NCBI RefSeq assembly: GCF_902506535.1
Contig: NZ_LR733827.1
Location: 321,755-385,754, forward strand
DNA from: Pseudomonas sp. 8Z
GTDB taxonomy: Bacteria; Pseudomonadota; Gammaproteobacteria; Pseudomonadales; Pseudomonadaceae
Direction of reading: 5' to 3'
Length of the DNA stretch: 64,000 bases
Shown here: positions 61,901-64,000 of the stretch, piece by piece
Layout of the letters: every line of letters begins with the position of its first letter
Numbering within the stretch: position 1 is the stretch's first letter
Translations under genes and position numbers: made by a program
Notes under the pieces: model-generated
Database searches by the model: none
What the model saw: the letters and a program-made list of their open reading frames with translations, nothing else
What the model was told of the DNA's origin: nothing

Positions 61901-63385
61901 GATGATCGACACCTCGGAGGCTGACTGCAGTACGTTGTTGAGCAGCACATTGAGTTCGCGTAGTTCCTGGGTGCGCTCGTTGACCTGCTCCTCAAGGTTG
62001 GCATTGAGTTCGAGGATGCGCGCCTCGGCGGCTTTTTGTGCCGAGATGTCGCGTACGGTTTTCGACAGGCCGATCAGTGTGCCGCTGTCGTCGAGCAGGG
62101 GTGACACCGAAACGGATACGTCAACCAGATGGCCGTCCTTGTGCTGGCGCTGGGTATCGAAGTTGTCGACGGGGTCGCGTGCGAGGATGCGCTGTAAGAT
62201 CGTGCGTTCTTGCTCGACGAGGTGCGCTGGAACAGTGAGGCCGAACAGCGTGCGGCCAATGGTTTCTGCTGCGCTGTAACCGATGATGCGTTCAGCACCA
62301 GGGTTCCAGCTCAGCACCCGGCCTTCGAGATCCAGACCGATGATGCCGTCACTGGAGCTGTCCACGATGGCGGCTGAGCGTGCCTGTTCAGCGATGATCT
62401 GCCGATGATGGTGGCGGTTGACCAGAATTGCGCTGGTTAGCGCTGCCAGCATGAGACTCAGTAGAGTGCCGATCAGGGCTGTCAGGCGTGGGGAAACGAG
62501 ATTCAGCTGATTTGCGAAGGCTGGCAGGGCATGCAGCTCTATTTGCCAGAGCCTCCCATATACCTGGCGTGAGACGGCATAGCTGTCAATTTCTTCCTGA
62601 GATACCTTGCGCTGGCCGAAAAACTCTTGCGCTTGGTTGGCATCGCTGATGTCGCTCAATTGCAGGTGCAGTCCTTCGCGGTCGAGTTTCAGGCCTTGCA
62701 GCACTTCCTCGGTGAGTAGGGGCGCGTAGCTCCAGCCGATACCCTGAGCCATGCGTGCTTCTGCTGTGTCAGGCGTGACCGAGCCGCGATAGATGGGCAG
62801 CAGGATCAGAAAAGATTGCAAGGGACTACCGGTGGCTTGTACCAGCGTGATGGGCCCGGTAATACGCACTTCGCCACTGGTCATGGCAGCCATGGCGGCG
62901 CTACGGCGGTTTTGCTCGGAGGCGATGTCGAGCCCGACGGCCTGGCGGTTGTTTGCCACCGGCTCGATGTATTGGATGATGAAGCGTTCGCCGTCATGCG
63001 GGGTCAGTTGGCGAATCTGGAAGTCCGGCATGCCATCGGCGCGGGCACTGGCAAGAAAGCGCTCTTGTTGTTGCGCAGGTACTCGACGGATGAAGCCGAA
63101 GCCACGTGCGCCGGGAAACTCCTGAGTGACGTCACGCGTTTTGCTGTAGTTGATAAAACCCTCGCGGGTGATGCCGTTTTCGCCGCTGGCCAACACCGCG
63201 CCGCGCGCGCCGCGCAGGCCATACTGATAGAGTTCGATGCGTTTGGTTACGGCATCCGCCGCGCGCTCGGTGGCGTTGACCAACGCGCTGTGTATGCGCT
63301 GTTGGTTGCTTTGTTGCAGCACTCCGGTAACCAGGGCCGTAGCGGCCATACCTGCTGCGAAGGTAAGGGCAACGATCAGCCGCAC
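58946..63385 (-). CDS. CHASE-PAS hybrid sensor histidine kinase with two REC and one HPt domain
   Basis: 1479-aa membrane kinase from GTG 63385, the first start after an in-frame stop at 63404-63406. TM1 about 2-22, periplasmic CHASE domain (GVLASGENGITREGFINYSKT… FPGARGFGFIRRV), TM2 about 300-322, then three PAS domains (about 335-745). HisKA carries His770 (MSHEIRTPMN) and HATPase_c shows NALKF, DTGIGI and GGTGLGL. REC1 has Asp1057 (LLDWRMPEMDG), REC2 has Asp1201 (LMDVQMPDIDG) and the C-terminal HPt has His1336 (SLHTLKGSAGT). A complete His-Asp-His phosphorelay in one chain. Next genes are a REC-GGDEF protein (coupled) and, upstream, an EAL protein 18 bp away. Confidence 0.93.
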   Translation of the reverse strand: MRLIVALTFAAGMAATALVTGVLQQSNQQRIHSALVNATERAADAVTKRIELYQYGLRGARGAVLASGENGITREGFINYSKTRDVTQEFPGARGFGFIRRVPAQQQERFLASARADGMPDFQIRQLTPHDGERFIIQYIEPVANNRQAVGLDIASEQNRRSAAMAAMTSGEVRITGPITLVQATGSPLQSFLILLPIYRGSVTPDTAEARMAQGIGWSYAPLLTEEVLQGLKLDREGLHLQLSDISDANQAQEFFGQRKVSQEEIDSYAVSRQVYGRLWQIELHALPAFANQLNLVSPRLTALIGTLLSLMLAALTSAILVNRHHHRQIIAEQARSAAIVDSSSDGIIGLDLEGRVLSWNPGAERIIGYSAAETIGRTLFGLTVPAHLVEQERTILQRILARDPVDNFDTQRQHKDGHLVDVSVSVSPLLDDSGTLIGLSKTVRDISAQKAAEARILELNANLEEQVNERTQELRELNVLLNNVLQSASEVSIIATDLDGVIRVFNRGAERLLGYSAEEMLGVQTPAIFHLAEEVQARGEELSQEYGEPISGFRAFVHKSELEGAENREWTYVRKDGSHLLVTLLVTAMRNASGDLVGYLGIALDLSKEVRLRREALAAHDQVALAARVAELGIWSWTPADNRLQWNDRMFELYGYSPEQREDNINYRHWRERLHPDDRPATEMNLQDVLAGRATFDRVFRVIRPDGQVLHIQPGAHVERDHLGNPVKVTGINRDITAQLQLEASLRHAKEQADAASAAKSAFLANMSHEIRTPMNAVLGMLQLVQGTELNPRQLDYVLKAQGAAHSLLGLLNDILDYSKIEAGKLQLDLHEFELEPMLRDLAVVLAGNQGDKDIEVMFDVDTALPSALLGDSLRLQQVLINLAGNALKFTHSGQVVVSLHQLQRTAERIRLRVAISDTGIGISEQQLQRIFDGFTQAEASTTRRYGGTGLGLVICKRLVELMGGTLHVESQLGSGSRFWFDIELGAREEADLLVHRHNAPEPLRLLIVDDNPVARQLLQQTILDLGWYAETADSGDDALLCVQQAQPAFDIVLLDWRMPEMDGLQVAQRIRESCTPGLPPPTVIMITAHGREVLSDRYGEANAPFAGFLTKPVTPRQLVACIHQARHGNSVEPVLPGYKLGQRLLGLRLLVVEDNALNRQVARELLAGEGADVQLAEGGLQGVQLALNAHPAFDAILMDVQMPDIDGLEATRRIRQHPTHQTQPIIAMTANASNTDRDQCLAVGMNDHIGKPIDIERLVAVLRNWCGLQTTANTATQEDDSLEAEEAILKRFGGNLTLLRSMLELFPADLKQQLDQLQLHLQQRDTRAMLKSLHTLKGSAGTIGARQLSVRCAALEKQLAEDPSVLLEDGSWIIALREQLTDSCARLQTIFAAASDVPAPETIQSPASTEWTQALQALNVQLEQGNLSALDSVQQLATRIPEAQRERFNEISQAVNALDFQRARHLLHALHNTVKGD

Positions 63386-63403
63386 CGTGGGTATTCCTTT
63401 TGC

Positions 63404-64000
63404 TTATTGATGTTCTCGGGCTGATGTCAGGCCAAGGCAGGCGCACAACTGCTCGAATGGCATGGGACGGCAGTAATAGAAGCCTTGCATCAGTTCACAG
63501 CCCAGAGCAAGCAGCTTTTCTGCCTGTTCCAGGTTCTCCACACCTTCTGCAACCAACTCTAGATCAAGAGCCTGGCCCATTCGCACGATAGCTTCAATGA
63601 TCGCCGCATCGCTGTGGTCGGTGAGCATGTCGCGGACAAAGCTCTGATCGATCTTCAGCACATCGATGGGCAGCTTCTTGAGGTAAGAGAGACTCGAATA
63701 ACCCGTGCCAAAATCATCGATGGCGATGCGTACGCCCATCTGTTTGAGAGCCTCCAGCAGGCTGCGCGCCTGATCGATGTCGCGCGCCAGTACGCCTTCG
63801 GTGATTTCCAGTTCCAGCAGTTCAGGCGGCAGTGCGGTTTCTTTGAGCACGCCTTTGACCATGTCGAGAAAGGACTCTTCGCGAAACTGCACCACCGAGA
63901 TATTCACGCCTACGCACAAGCGCTGGCCCCTATCGAGCAGTGTTTTGGCGTCGCTGCAGGCTTTATGTAGCACCTGTTTGCCGATTGGGATGATCAGCCC
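63404..64000 (-). CDS. EAL-domain protein (C-terminal part, cut by window edge)
   Basis: The minus-strand frame is open to position 64000, so the N-terminus lies outside; about 198 codons are visible. The sequence is the second half of an EAL phosphodiesterase domain: GVNISVVQF, LELEITEGVL, AIDDFGTGYSSLSYLKKLPIDVLKIDQSFV, LVAEGVEN and LMQGFYYCRPMP. Loop 6 DDFGTG and the metal and substrate residues seen are intact, so c-di-GMP hydrolysis is likely. It precedes the hybrid kinase gene by 18 bp and probably heads or shares its operon. Confidence 0.9.
   Translation of the reverse strand, partial: GLIIPIGKQVLHKACSDAKTLLDRGQRLCVGVNISVVQFREESFLDMVKGVLKETALPPELLELEITEGVLARDIDQARSLLEALKQMGVRIAIDDFGTGYSSLSYLKKLPIDVLKIDQSFVRDMLTDHSDAAIIEAIVRMGQALDLELVAEGVENLEQAEKLLALGCELMQGFYYCRPMPFEQLCACLGLTSAREHQ

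Overview
The window looks like a chromosomal segment of a Pseudomonas, probably from the P. mendocina / P. alcaligenes / P. pseudoalcaligenes side of the genus. The reasons are the Pseudomonas-type gene content (rdgC, FKBP lipoprotein, prc/algO, ahpCF, bra/liv operon, CigR- and DUF5064-family genes), several classes of Pseudomonas-like REP palindromes, a secreted pectate lyase, and a fused glucosylglycerol-phosphate synthase. The species assignment is inference. There is no rRNA, CRISPR array, insertion sequence or prophage. Coding density is high on both strands.

Layout. 1-2.8 kb: the start of a type II secretion secretin (gspD, runs off the left edge), divergent from a signal-peptide-bearing pectate lyase. 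3-9.4 kb: housekeeping and accessory genes (cyclophilin, alpha/beta hydrolase, LysR regulator, azoreductase, two DMT exporters including RarD, a DHFR-like reductase, a CigR-family protein). 9.6-17.3 kb: DEAD-box helicase, exporter-type ABC protein, membrane hydrolase, ribosome-rescue factor ArfB, a chemoreceptor and RdgC. 17.5-17.7 kb: tRNA-Val and tRNA-Asp behind a good sigma70 promoter. 17.9-25.6 kb: FKBP lipoprotein, YkvA-family protein, three overlapping small genes, an EAL-CBS-GGDEF protein, the tail-specific protease Prc and a quinone oxidoreductase. 25.7-28.1 kb: ahpC-ahpF behind an OxyR-spaced site. 28.2-33.7 kb: (S)-ureidoglycine aminohydrolase with a divergent LysR gene, then the glucosylglycerol osmolyte enzyme and an MFS transporter. 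34.1-40.9 kb: lipoprotein, RluA-type pseudouridine synthase, an Xre-RES toxin-antitoxin pair, an MFS-acyltransferase fusion, DoxX and a bile-acid-symporter-family protein. 41.3-45.4 kb: two tandem 640-aa chemoreceptors. 45.4-51.8 kb: a phosphonate-type ABC importer with two phosphatase-superfamily enzymes and a divergent GntR/UTRA regulator. 52-56.9 kb: the complete braCDEFG (livJHMGF) operon. 57-64 kb: two small conserved proteins and a signalling cluster of hybrid histidine kinase, REC-GGDEF diguanylate cyclase and an EAL protein cut by the right edge.

The most interesting unexplained structures are these. (1) Each tandem chemoreceptor gene has a leader hairpin that would bury its Shine-Dalgarno sequence. 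The upstream arm is conserved between the two, while the pairing to each SD is preserved by different bases. (2) Several TGGTCTAGACCA-like operators lie between the GntR gene and the phosphonate-type importer. (3) Four alternating TTGTC/GACAA half-sites precede the pectate lyase. (4) Two operator-like repeats lie 21 bp apart in front of the Xre-RES module.
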